NCBI GenBank assembly: GCA_937924775.1
Contig: CALDUT010000019.1
Coordinates: 62,001 to 126,000 of the forward strand
Reading direction: 5' to 3'
Source: an uncultured Gemmata sp.
Lineage (GTDB): Bacteria > Planctomycetota > Planctomycetia > Gemmatales > Gemmataceae
Length of the DNA stretch: 64,000 nucleotides
The translations under genes were made by a program, and so were the position numbers. The number at the start of each line of letters is the position of its first letter. Position 1 is the first letter of the stretch. Positions 8,545 through 16,750 of the stretch are shown piece by piece. A model generated the notes under the pieces. It was not told the origin of the DNA. It did not search any database and worked only from the letters and a program-made list of their open reading frames with translations.

Positions 8545-9954
8545 ATGCCCTCCTCCTTCGCATCGCCACCCCGGGTGACTTTCTGGGGCGCAGCGGGTAC
8601 TGTGACCGGCTCGATGCACCTCCTCGAAGCCTACGGGAAAACCGTTTTGCTCGACTGTGGCTTGTACCAAGGCTCGCGAGCCGAAAGCTACCGCCGCAAC
8701 CGCGAATTCCCCTTCCGCGCCAAAGATATCGACGCCGTTCTCCTCACCCACGCCCACATCGACCATTGCGGTAATCTGCCCAATCTCGTGCGTCGTGGAT
8801 TCGCCGGCCCCATCTACTGCACACCGGCCACAAGGGCTTTGGCCGCTGTCATGCTCGGCGATTCTGCCAAAATCCAAGAAGAAGATGCGCACTACCTTAA
8901 CCGCAAAAGGGGCAAAAACGAACCGAAAATCCAACCTCTCTACGACAGCCGCGATGTCTTCCGCACGCTGACCAAACTGCAGGCGGTACCCTGTGGCAAA
9001 ACGTTCCGCGTGGTCAAGGGTGTCGAAGCCAGCTTTGTGGAAGCTGGGCACTTACTTGGTTCCGCCATGGTGCAGATCGGCATCGCCGCGGGCACCGCGA
9101 AACGGCGGGTGACCTTCACTGGGGATGTGGGCCGACCGGGGCTGCCCATTCTCCGCAATCCGGCCCCGATTCCGCCTGCCGAGGTCCTGATTACCGAATG
9201 CACCTACGGGGGCCACACCCACGAACCGGTCGATGAAACCGCCGCGTATCTGGGCGCGGTGGTCCGCCGAACCGCCGCACGCGGCGGCCGGGTGATCATT
9301 CCCGCGTTTGCCGTCGGTCGGACACAAACCATCGTCTATTTTCTCCATCAGCTCATTTCCGCCGGCCAACTGCCCGACATCCCCATTTTCGTGGATAGCC
9401 CGATGGCTGTTCGGGCCACGGAGGTTTTTCGCGCCCACAGCGAGTGTTACGATGACGAAACCCTGGCCTTGCTCGCGACCCACCCGGACTTATTTGGCGA
9501 GAAACACGTTCGCTATGTCGAAACCGTGACGGAAAGCGTACAACTGAACTACCGCACCGGACCTTGCGTTGTGATTGCCTCCAGCGGCATGTGCGAGGCG
9601 GGGCGGATTCTGCATCACTTGCGACATGGCTTGAGCAACCCAGCCAATACCATTCTCATTGCCGGCTACCAAGCCGCCGAGACCTTGGGCCGCAAGCTCG
9701 TCGAAAAACGCCCTGCCGTTCGCGTGTTGGGGCGATTGATTCCGGTGAAAGCGGAGATTGTCGTTCTCAATGGCCTGTCGGCCCATGCCGATCATCCCGA
9801 TTTATTGCGAATGATCGAGCCACTCGACCGCACGACCCGGATTCGCTTAGTCCATGGCGAGCCGTTCCGGGCTGAGAAATTGATGGAAGGTCTGAGATTG
9901 CAAGGATTTACGGATGTCGAAGCCCCGGCCCGCGGCGACACGGCAAGCCTCTGA
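8545..9954 (+). CDS. MBL-fold beta-CASP hydrolase (RNA-processing exonuclease family)
   Basis: A 469-residue metallo-beta-lactamase/beta-CASP protein of the CPSF/YSH1-like group, predicted to cleave RNA. Metal-binding motifs are visible in order: THAHIDHCG (about 63-71), VEAGHLLGSAM (about 167), TFTGDVGRPG (about 190), then the beta-CASP blocks IPAFAVGRTQ (about 252), FVDSPMA and SSGMCEAGRI (about 345), and the C-terminal LSAHADHPDL (about 410). ATG 8545 is chosen because the fold begins at PRVTFWGAAGTVTGS; the frame is open further upstream over the preceding gene. Cytoplasmic. It is close behind the zinc-ribbon gene. Confidence 0.87.
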   Translation: MPSSFASPPRVTFWGAAGTVTGSMHLLEAYGKTVLLDCGLYQGSRAESYRRNREFPFRAKDIDAVLLTHAHIDHCGNLPNLVRRGFAGPIYCTPATRALAAVMLGDSAKIQEEDAHYLNRKRGKNEPKIQPLYDSRDVFRTLTKLQAVPCGKTFRVVKGVEASFVEAGHLLGSAMVQIGIAAGTAKRRVTFTGDVGRPGLPILRNPAPIPPAEVLITECTYGGHTHEPVDETAAYLGAVVRRTAARGGRVIIPAFAVGRTQTIVYFLHQLISAGQLPDIPIFVDSPMAVRATEVFRAHSECYDDETLALLATHPDLFGEKHVRYVETVTESVQLNYRTGPCVVIASSGMCEAGRILHHLRHGLSNPANTILIAGYQAAETLGRKLVEKRPAVRVLGRLIPVKAEIVVLNGLSAHADHPDLLRMIEPLDRTTRIRLVHGEPFRAEKLMEGLRLQGFTDVEAPARGDTASL

Positions 9955-10076
9955 GGTCGGCAAATGCGGGCTCCCTCCCGCCACGAGCCTATCACTTTCC
10001 CTCGGCCTGCCTCTTCGCTTCAAAAGTGGACTACTCTTCGCCCAATCCAGAACCGACATGCCAACGACGCCCCCAT

Positions 10077-10856
10077 TCACAACAGTTGTTGCCCGGCTTT
10101 AATCACAAGCACCAACAATACATCCGCGAGCAAAACCAACAACACACACGCGACAACACTATCCGTGGCCGCTCGACCAACACCCTCGGAACCGGGCCGC
10201 GGATAAAGACCGATGAAACAGCCCGTGAGGCCCACCACCGCACCAAAAGCCAGCGTTTTCAGGCCCGCCGGGATCACATCTTCGAGCAACAGTTCCCGCA
10301 CCGCCGCGGTATCGTATTTCAAATAGGTTGTTGAACCGGTGAGTGTTTCGGCAGCAAAGCCGCTAGCGAGGGCCGTTGCAGTGATCAGGATGTGAAGCAG
10401 CGGCACCGCGACGACACACGCCACAGCCCGCGGGCCGACCAACCGCCGCAGGGGAGAACCCCCCAGCAGTTCCAGGGCGTCGATCTGTTCGCTGACACGC
10501 ATCGCCGCCAATTCCGCGCCGAGGCTGGCTCCGGTACGAGCCGCGACGATCAAACCCGCCCCCACTGGGCCCAGTTCCAAAAGCACAGCCGCCGCAAGCA
10601 AGGTGGGCAAGTATTCGACCGCCCCGGTGCCGCTGCGGGCCAAAACATCTCGCGTATGAAGCCAGATGACCACGCCTAAAGCCACCCCGGTGACAATCGC
10701 CAGCGGCAAGCCACCAACCAGAACACCATAGAGCGGCCGAAGCCAATCCCCCCACCGGGGGATTGCCCGCAGCATCGCCGGCCCCGCAGCCACTACGAAC
10801 ATAGTCCAGCGTCCCGACCACTCGCAGAGGGCCAAAAGTTTCGACACGGCAAGCAA
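10077..10856 (-). CDS. MlaE/YrbE-family ABC transporter permease
   Basis: The integral membrane permease of an Mla-type (phospholipid/hydrophobic solute) ABC transporter, 259 residues with about five to six hydrophobic segments. The family block LLELGPVGAGLIVAARTGAS (about 93-112) with following AELAAMRVSEQIDALELLG is the MlaE coupling-helix signature, and PRAVACVVAVPLLHI follows. No ATPase (MlaF) or MCE protein (MlaD) gene is adjacent, so partners must be encoded elsewhere. The gene is convergent with the hydrolase and stands alone. Confidence 0.85.
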   Translation of the reverse strand: MLAVSKLLALCEWSGRWTMFVVAAGPAMLRAIPRWGDWLRPLYGVLVGGLPLAIVTGVALGVVIWLHTRDVLARSGTGAVEYLPTLLAAAVLLELGPVGAGLIVAARTGASLGAELAAMRVSEQIDALELLGGSPLRRLVGPRAVACVVAVPLLHILITATALASGFAAETLTGSTTYLKYDTAAVRELLLEDVIPAGLKTLAFGAVVGLTGCFIGLYPRPGSEGVGRAATDSVVACVLLVLLADVLLVLVIKAGQQLL

Positions 10857-10997
10857 TTTTCACCTAAAATCTGACCAAACAAGAATTTGCATCGTTCAAC
10901 CATAGCCCCCGAGGGTATGCGTCCTCACTTCGCCGACAACGGACAGGCCGCGTGGGCCATAGCACCGTCTATCACCCGCCCATTCCATGAGGCACTT

Positions 10998-11672
10998 CTA
11001 CGAGGCCGACGACAAGCGGGTAGCGGCCCAAGTCCAGTGGCGATCGGAGGTCTTTTGTACAGTTTCTGAACAGTATCCCAATTGTTGGACCGCGTCCTGA
11101 ACTTCTGTCACAGTCAGGGAAGCACGCAAGGACGCGACGAATAACGCCCGCTGTTGGTCATTCGCTTTGGCCGCGTGGAGCTTTACCAAATATTCCAGCT
11201 CCGCTTCGCTCGCGGGCCGGATCAGATCGCGAACAAAGATCGTTCCCCCCTGGCGGCAAACCCGGTGCAGTTCGCGGAAACAATCGGCCGGCGCAGGAAT
11301 ATGATGCACACTCCCGTTGCAGATGACCGCGGCGAAGGCTTGATCGCGGAAGGGCAGGCGTTTCGCGTCGGCTTTCAGAAGGCGAATACGGTGGTTCAAC
11401 CCCGCCGCGGCGATATGCCGCTGCGCTAGGGCGAGCATGTGTTCAGCGAGATCCACGGCGACGACATGCAACCGCGGAGAATGTCGGCACAGGTCGATAG
11501 GAATTCGCCCTGGCCCCGTGCCAACATCAAGGACTTCTCCCCCCCTAGGAGGCCCGTAGGCGAGGAAATCGCTGACGAACTGTTGATTGACGGCCGTGAA
11601 GTCCATGGCGTCGTAGTCGCGGGCGTCCGCTTCGTTATCCATCACCTCATCTTCGAGAATACGAGGCAGCAT
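10998..11672 (-). CDS. Class I SAM-dependent methyltransferase
   Basis: A 224-residue methyltransferase. Motif I is GEVLDVGTGPGRIPI (about 45-58), motif II VVAVDLAEHMLALA, and motif IV/post-motif AVICNGSVHHIPAPADCFRELHRV, typical of the Methyltransf_11/25 (UbiE-like) group. ATG 11672 is preferred over the longer frame from 11732 because a 7-bp inverted repeat (11680-11698) lies just upstream and the extra N-terminal residues look non-conserved. The substrate cannot be read from sequence. It is followed on the same strand by no close gene. Confidence 0.78.
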   Translation of the reverse strand: MLPRILEDEVMDNEADARDYDAMDFTAVNQQFVSDFLAYGPPRGGEVLDVGTGPGRIPIDLCRHSPRLHVVAVDLAEHMLALAQRHIAAAGLNHRIRLLKADAKRLPFRDQAFAAVICNGSVHHIPAPADCFRELHRVCRQGGTIFVRDLIRPASEAELEYLVKLHAAKANDQQRALFVASLRASLTVTEVQDAVQQLGYCSETVQKTSDRHWTWAATRLSSAS

Positions 11673-11679
11673 AAGTGGC

Positions 11680-11698
11680 CTGTTCAAAATATGAACAG
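11680..11698. repeat. Inverted repeat CTGTTCA-N5-TGAACAG
   Basis: Perfect 7-bp arms separated by AAATA, eight bases upstream of the methyltransferase start codon. No T-run follows on either strand, so it looks more like an operator or a 5' UTR hairpin than a terminator. The same core with a five-base AT-only spacer recurs at 49589-49609. Confidence 0.45.
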
Positions 11699-11738
11699 AT
11701 GTCGATTGACCGGGCAATCCAGCAACAGCCACGAACCA

Positions 11739-13526
11739 TCAGTTGGTTTTGATTCCTTCGGGGGACGGTGCGGGGGGTTCGCTGCCGAGAACCGCGCGAA
11801 GAATTTGTTCTTGCCGAAAGGGTTTGTAGAGGACGTATTTCATCCCGTCGGCGCGGGCTTTGACGATAGAATGCGCTTCGTCGTAGCCGAAACCGGTGGT
11901 GAGAGCTACGGTGGCGGTGGGGCAGGCCGCGCGAAGGCGACAGTAGCACTCGTAACCGCCCATATCCGGGGGTTTGACTTCTTGAAAAATCGCGTCGTAC
12001 GGGCCGCGGCTGGCCATGGCGATGCCATCGGCCCCGGTACTAGCGGTTTCAACCGTGGCTCCCAAGCGACCGAGCAGCAAATGCGCAGCGCGGCGGAAGC
12101 GTTCATCGGATTCCACGACCAGAACCCGTTTGCCCACAAGCGGTTGGGGGTTTTTGTGGGGCGAGCTGGTCATTTCGCGGCCCACTTGGGCAATGCTGTC
12201 TTTCACCTGGCGGGCAGCGTCGAGCATCCGTTGCAGGCGATCCGTGGTTTCGGTGGGCAGGTTGTCCCCCCGCGATAGCAAGACACTGGCCCCGGCAATC
12301 ACCTCGTCCAACGGCAAGGCCACTTCTTTGTTCACCGCTTCGATGGATTGCCCCGCGGTACACACCTGCTGGGCGCTCAACAGATCGAGGGTGTGCAGAG
12401 CCGCGGCGATCTCCTTGGAAAAAAGTTCGGTGAATTGCAAATCCTCCGGGCCAAACCCGTTGACCCGCGGACTTTCGACATTGAGTGTGCCGATCACTTC
12501 GTCTTGGAATTTCAGCGGCACGGTCATGGAACTGCGTGCCCCGGCCGCCCCGGCGATGTAGTACGGATCGTTCGCGGTATCTGGGCACAAGTAGCTTTGG
12601 CCCGTGGCCGCCACAAGCCCGGTGACGCCGTTGCCGGTCGGCAGGGCGTAGAGTTTGCGCCCGGCGGCTTCAGGCAGCATGCCATCCGAAAGCAAAGGCT
12701 TCAATTCGTTGGTTTTGCGGTCGAGCAGTCGGACTTCGATCGTGTCGTAATGCAGCAGGTCGCGGATGGTGCGGCGGAGATTGGCTTTGAGCAATTCGAC
12801 GCGATCTTCGACTTTCATATCGGTGAGTTGTTCGGCATCCAACCCGGCGAGTTCCCGCCCGGCGGCGTGAAGAGCATCGAGTTTTTGCTGCTGAACAACT
12901 TCCGGGGTGATGTTGCGAACCAGGGCAATGAGGCCGGAAACCTGCCCTTCGGGAGTTAACACCGGGCGGACGTCGATTTCCAGAAATGGTTGATGGGTGG
13001 TATTGAGGCGGTGAACGCGTAACAACGACGCTAACCCCTGCCGGGCCGGACCCAACGGATCGGCCATGCGGGAAACGGTGGGAGCGATCCATTCCCGGTT
13101 GGCATTGGCAGGGGCCACGGTCTTCGTGCCCGGCACCACCTCGACCGCGGCAAGGGTCGCATCGAGTGCCGCCAACAGCGACTTGCCCACCGGTTCGCCC
13201 GCAGCCAAGTCGCGAAAGACCGGGTTGGCCCACAACACGATGCCGTTGGGATCGAGAACCGCCAACCCTTTGTCGATATGACCGATGATCAGTTCGTCGC
13301 GGCGAAAGCGATCCAACAGGCCAGAGACCACATCGGGGGCCACAACCACGGCCGTGTAACCGCCTTCCTTGAGTCGGCGCGCAACTTCCGTGGGATCGTT
13401 CGATACCGCTTCCACATCGGCTGCCGCCGCCAGTACGTTATCGAACGAACCAATGGAAGGACCTATGAGCAAAAGACGCGGACGGTCAGCCAACGTCACC
13501 TCCCCATACATGCCAATGAAGACCAA
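11739..13526 (-). CDS. PAS-GAF protein with degenerate C-terminal receiver domain
   Basis: A 595-residue cytoplasmic signalling protein. In order: an N-terminal receiver-like or linker segment (about 14-75), a PAS domain (about 80-215, LAVLDPNGIVLWANPVFRDL), a helical linker, a GAF domain (about 240-400, including the free-Met-R/phytochrome-like SMTVPLKFQDEVIGTLNVES), a coiled HisKA-like helix (about 405-460) without a conserved His box, and a receiver (about 465-580). In the receiver the phosphoacceptor position reads IFQEVKPPDMGG where LLDV is usual, so Asp is Glu. No HATPase domain is present. It is divergent from the ECF sigma gene (68 bases apart). GTG/ATG alternatives exist near 13511. 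Confidence 0.75.
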   Translation of the reverse strand: MVFIGMYGEVTLADRPRLLLIGPSIGSFDNVLAAAADVEAVSNDPTEVARRLKEGGYTAVVVAPDVVSGLLDRFRRDELIIGHIDKGLAVLDPNGIVLWANPVFRDLAAGEPVGKSLLAALDATLAAVEVVPGTKTVAPANANREWIAPTVSRMADPLGPARQGLASLLRVHRLNTTHQPFLEIDVRPVLTPEGQVSGLIALVRNITPEVVQQQKLDALHAAGRELAGLDAEQLTDMKVEDRVELLKANLRRTIRDLLHYDTIEVRLLDRKTNELKPLLSDGMLPEAAGRKLYALPTGNGVTGLVAATGQSYLCPDTANDPYYIAGAAGARSSMTVPLKFQDEVIGTLNVESPRVNGFGPEDLQFTELFSKEIAAALHTLDLLSAQQVCTAGQSIEAVNKEVALPLDEVIAGASVLLSRGDNLPTETTDRLQRMLDAARQVKDSIAQVGREMTSSPHKNPQPLVGKRVLVVESDERFRRAAHLLLGRLGATVETASTGADGIAMASRGPYDAIFQEVKPPDMGGYECYCRLRAACPTATVALTTGFGYDEAHSIVKARADGMKYVLYKPFRQEQILRAVLGSEPPAPSPEGIKTN

Positions 13527-13594
13527 TTATAGTCCAAGCGGTTCCCCTCCCACAAGCGACGCCGCGGCGTTACAGTAATACTCAGGGAGGAATT

Positions 13595-14179
13595 ATGCCG
13601 GTCACTTCGGCGACACTCTTAGATCGGTTGAAAGATGCCCGCGATAGCGACGCGTGGAACCGTCTGATGGAATTATATACACCGCTGATCCGGTGTTGGG
13701 CGGAGCGACTGAACATTCGCGGGGCCGATGCCGACGACCTCGTGCAAGACGTACTGACAGTGGTCGTACGTCGTTTCCCTGAGTTTGTCCACCCGCAGCA
13801 ACCCGGGGCCTTCCGCGGCTGGCTACGCGCCATTGTGGCCAACTGCGCCCGCAGTCTGTGGCGAGCACGCCAAATACACCCCACCGCTCCAGGCGGCACC
13901 GATTTTGGCAGCTACATCGCCCGTTTGGAAGACCCTAACGACGACTTCGCCCGTGCGTGGGACCGCGAACACGATCTGCACGTCACCCGTACGTTGCTCG
14001 ATCGCATCCGCACCGACTTTGAAGAACGAACCTGGCAGATGTTTGCCCGGTTTGTCCTCGATGGCCTCTCCGCTGACGAAGTCGCCGAGGAACTGGGCAC
14101 TTCGCCCAACGCCGTCTACATCGCCAAATCGCGTGTTTTGGCGCGACTGCGAGAAGAAGCCAGCGGGCTTGTGGGTTGA
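13595..14179 (+). CDS. ECF-family RNA polymerase sigma factor
   Basis: A 194-residue sigma-70 of the extracytoplasmic-function class. Region 2 (about 10-75) includes the DADDLVQDVLTVVVRRF helix; region 4 (about 135-190) shows LSADEVAEELGTSPNAVYIAKSRVLARLREE, the -35-binding helix-turn-helix. AGGGAGG lies 6-7 bases before ATG 13595. The next gene downstream encodes a kinase with an N-terminal zf-HC2 motif like those of zinc-dependent anti-sigma factors, so that protein is the likely regulator. Such sigma/kinase pairs are typical of planctomycetes. Confidence 0.9.
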   Translation: MPVTSATLLDRLKDARDSDAWNRLMELYTPLIRCWAERLNIRGADADDLVQDVLTVVVRRFPEFVHPQQPGAFRGWLRAIVANCARSLWRARQIHPTAPGGTDFGSYIARLEDPNDDFARAWDREHDLHVTRTLLDRIRTDFEERTWQMFARFVLDGLSADEVAEELGTSPNAVYIAKSRVLARLREEASGLVG

Positions 14180-14476
14180 TCCCACGGCGATACGCGATCG
14201 GCACCCGACGTTCGCCCGCTGAGCAATCGCCCGAGAATTCATTCAAGGGTATTGTGCCAGTGCGATGGGAATTCCCGGACACGACACCACCCCTGGGGCG
14301 AAAACTCCCAATCCCTCCACCCCGGCGGCGAAATGCATCCGGAAGCGGAATTCTCCCGCATAAGGCCCCACAAAGAGTCGTCCCAATCCTTTATGCTGAA
14401 GTGAAATACCGACAGAGCCCCCCTTTTCGTGCCATCATGAATATATGCGGATTGAACGAGGGGGAGTGCTGACCCA
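14180..14476 (+). other. Intergenic region between ECF sigma and kinase genes
   Basis: These 297 bases show no coding sequence or convincing terminator. A self-regulated promoter for the kinase gene might lie here, but no consensus is known to compare with. Confidence 0.4.
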
Positions 14477-16666
14477 ATGGCTGTAGACAAGTGCCTCAAC
14501 CCAGAAACTCTGGCCGCCTTCGCACGCGGTGAACTGCCAGCTCCGACGCTCGCCGCGGTCGCCGAGCATGTGGGGGCATGTGCAGCCTGCTGCCAGGCCC
14601 TCAAGAATGTGCCGGACGATGCGTTAGCTCAATTGGCCCGTGAGGCCGCCGTGAGTGCCCTCCCCGTCCACTCTAAGGCGGTCGGTTCTCCCCCCAGTTG
14701 GCCATCCCTCCATCAACGGGATAGTACAGCTTCCTCCCTGCCGATTCCCCCCGGTTTTGTCGATCATCCCCGCTACCGCATTCTCAGCCAACTGGGTTCC
14801 GGGGGCATGGGAACGGTTTACAAAGCCGAGGATCAGTGGATGGGGCGGGTGGTCGCCATCAAGGTCGTTGCGGCTCATCTGACGACGAAGGACAGCGCCG
14901 TGGCCCGGTTTCGGCGCGAAGTTCAAGCCGCGGCCCGCCTCACCCATCAGAACATCATTCGCGCTTACGACACGGGCGAATCCGGCGGCTGTCAGTTTCT
15001 GGTCATGGAATTCGTCGAAGGTGTCAGTCTGGATAAACTCGTGGCCAAGAAAGGCCCCCTGCCAGTAGCGTTGGCTTGCGCTCTTATTCGCCAAGCCGCG
15101 TTGGGACTTCAACACGCGGCCGAGCAAGGGATGGTCCATCGCGACATCAAACCCCAAAACCTGATGGTGACCCGGAAGGGCCAACTGAAAATTCTAGACT
15201 TTGGCTTGGCCCGCTTTGCCAGCCTCGACGATGACCCGCCAGCCTCCGGACGGCTTCCCTTCGGTGCCGGGACTTTGGCCGCCGCCGCGATGACCAACCC
15301 GAATCTGGTCATGGGCACACCGGACTATCTGTCGCCCGAGCAAGCGAAAAATTCTCACGAAGTTGATCCACGAAGTGATATTTATTCCCTCGGTTGTACC
15401 CTCTACTTTCTGCTCACTGGGAAACCGCCGTTTCACGAGGCGTCAACACTCATTGATAAACTGTTGGCCCATACACACAGCGAACCGGTCTTGGTGCGGC
15501 AGCTCCGCCCGGACATCCCAGCCGGCTTGGAGCCAGTTCTGGTCAAGATGATGGCGAAGAACCCGGCCCAACGTTACGCGAAGGCTTCCGAAGTGGCCGC
15601 GGCGCTGGTGCCGTTTACCCGTTCTGAGGCGGGTCAAGAACCCGGAGCTGAACCGGAGCCGGTCTTCGAGGTGGTTGAGGCCGTCGTGGCCAGCCGTTCA
15701 CAACGGCCGTCGGGATCGCCACCATCACCAAGCCCCGGCCCGGCCGCCCCCGATACCGACCCCGAACGCGGCATAGCCACATTTCGCGATCTCGCCTCGC
15801 CCCGCCGCAAAAAGAAACCTACGCGGAAAGCGGGGCCATGGTGGAAACGCCGCCGGGGCTGGCTTGTCAGCGGCTTTGCGGTGATCATCCTCCTGTTTGT
15901 TGGGATAGTACTGGCTGCTAGTCACACTCAGAAACCGCGGGACAATGCCACATCCGCGAAAACAGCCAAGACCGACCCACTCGCCACGGAATCCCATCCT
16001 CCGCATCCCCCGGTCGAACCTGCCCCCAAAGGCGGACGACCAACCCCCGCACCTGTTCCGCCGCTGGTGATCGCCCCTCCAGCCAAGGAGGAGCTTGTTG
16101 TTCTCTATGTCGTTCCTAGCACAGGAGTTACAATCGCTGACGTGGGTGATGTCCGGAAACGCCTCACCCGAGATCGAGATGGGAAAAAGCCGATCCGCAT
16201 CGACATCGCCGCGACCACCGGAACCCGCAGTTTCTCCGTGTTGGGCCACGAAAGCCTTCCCATCGACGTACATCTGACCGAGGGGATGAAGCTCGACAAA
16301 TACGCTGCGGTGATCTTCAGTGGTTTTCATGTGGACGAATACACGGCCCCTACCGGCAGTGGGCGGCGGGCCGCCTATCACGTCATTCGCGAAATGTACC
16401 GGGCCCAAAAACCGATCGCCGCCATCTGCGCCGGGCAAGCCGTTCTCGCCGCTCATGGGATACTGAAAGATCGTCAAGCGGCGATTCCGACGCGGGTTTT
16501 TGACCATTCGCAATTCAAACGGTATTTCAGCGACCCAAGTATCCGCTGGCAGAAACTGCCGGTGGTGATGGACGACACCGGTGGGCCCCCCCTCATCACG
16601 GCCGCCGGGACCGCCCAAGCCGATCTCTTGGCTCAAGCGCTTCTTCGGGTGATCGACCGCCGGTGA
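14477..16666 (+). CDS. Membrane Ser/Thr kinase with zf-HC2 N-terminus and DJ-1/PfpI-like C-terminal domain
   Basis: A 729-residue protein with four parts. Residues 1-45 contain HVGACAACC (HxxxCxxC), the zinc motif of ZAS anti-sigma factors. A Hanks-type kinase spans about 98-385: LGSGGMGTVY loop, VAIKVV lysine, VHRDIKPQN catalytic loop, LDFGLARF, and GTPDYLSPEQ. After a basic/proline-rich linker, one TM segment lies at about 459-482. Beyond it is a DJ-1/PfpI-like (class I glutamine-amidotransferase-fold) domain, about 538-727, with the nucleophile elbow AAICAGQAVLA (Cys651) and VIFSGFHVDEY. By topology the C-terminal domain would be extracytoplasmic. It lies downstream of the ECF sigma gene, its likely partner. 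The DJ-1-like call is from fold-level motifs. Confidence 0.82.
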   Translation: MAVDKCLNPETLAAFARGELPAPTLAAVAEHVGACAACCQALKNVPDDALAQLAREAAVSALPVHSKAVGSPPSWPSLHQRDSTASSLPIPPGFVDHPRYRILSQLGSGGMGTVYKAEDQWMGRVVAIKVVAAHLTTKDSAVARFRREVQAAARLTHQNIIRAYDTGESGGCQFLVMEFVEGVSLDKLVAKKGPLPVALACALIRQAALGLQHAAEQGMVHRDIKPQNLMVTRKGQLKILDFGLARFASLDDDPPASGRLPFGAGTLAAAAMTNPNLVMGTPDYLSPEQAKNSHEVDPRSDIYSLGCTLYFLLTGKPPFHEASTLIDKLLAHTHSEPVLVRQLRPDIPAGLEPVLVKMMAKNPAQRYAKASEVAAALVPFTRSEAGQEPGAEPEPVFEVVEAVVASRSQRPSGSPPSPSPGPAAPDTDPERGIATFRDLASPRRKKKPTRKAGPWWKRRRGWLVSGFAVIILLFVGIVLAASHTQKPRDNATSAKTAKTDPLATESHPPHPPVEPAPKGGRPTPAPVPPLVIAPPAKEELVVLYVVPSTGVTIADVGDVRKRLTRDRDGKKPIRIDIAATTGTRSFSVLGHESLPIDVHLTEGMKLDKYAAVIFSGFHVDEYTAPTGSGRRAAYHVIREMYRAQKPIAAICAGQAVLAAHGILKDRQAAIPTRVFDHSQFKRYFSDPSIRWQKLPVVMDDTGGPPLITAAGTAQADLLAQALLRVIDRR

Positions 16667-16750
16667 CGCAATTTTCCAACGAACGCCCACCTCGGCGGTG
16701 AAGACCGCGGCGGAGCGAATTCCGTCGCCGCGAACCATTCGCGTGGGCGG

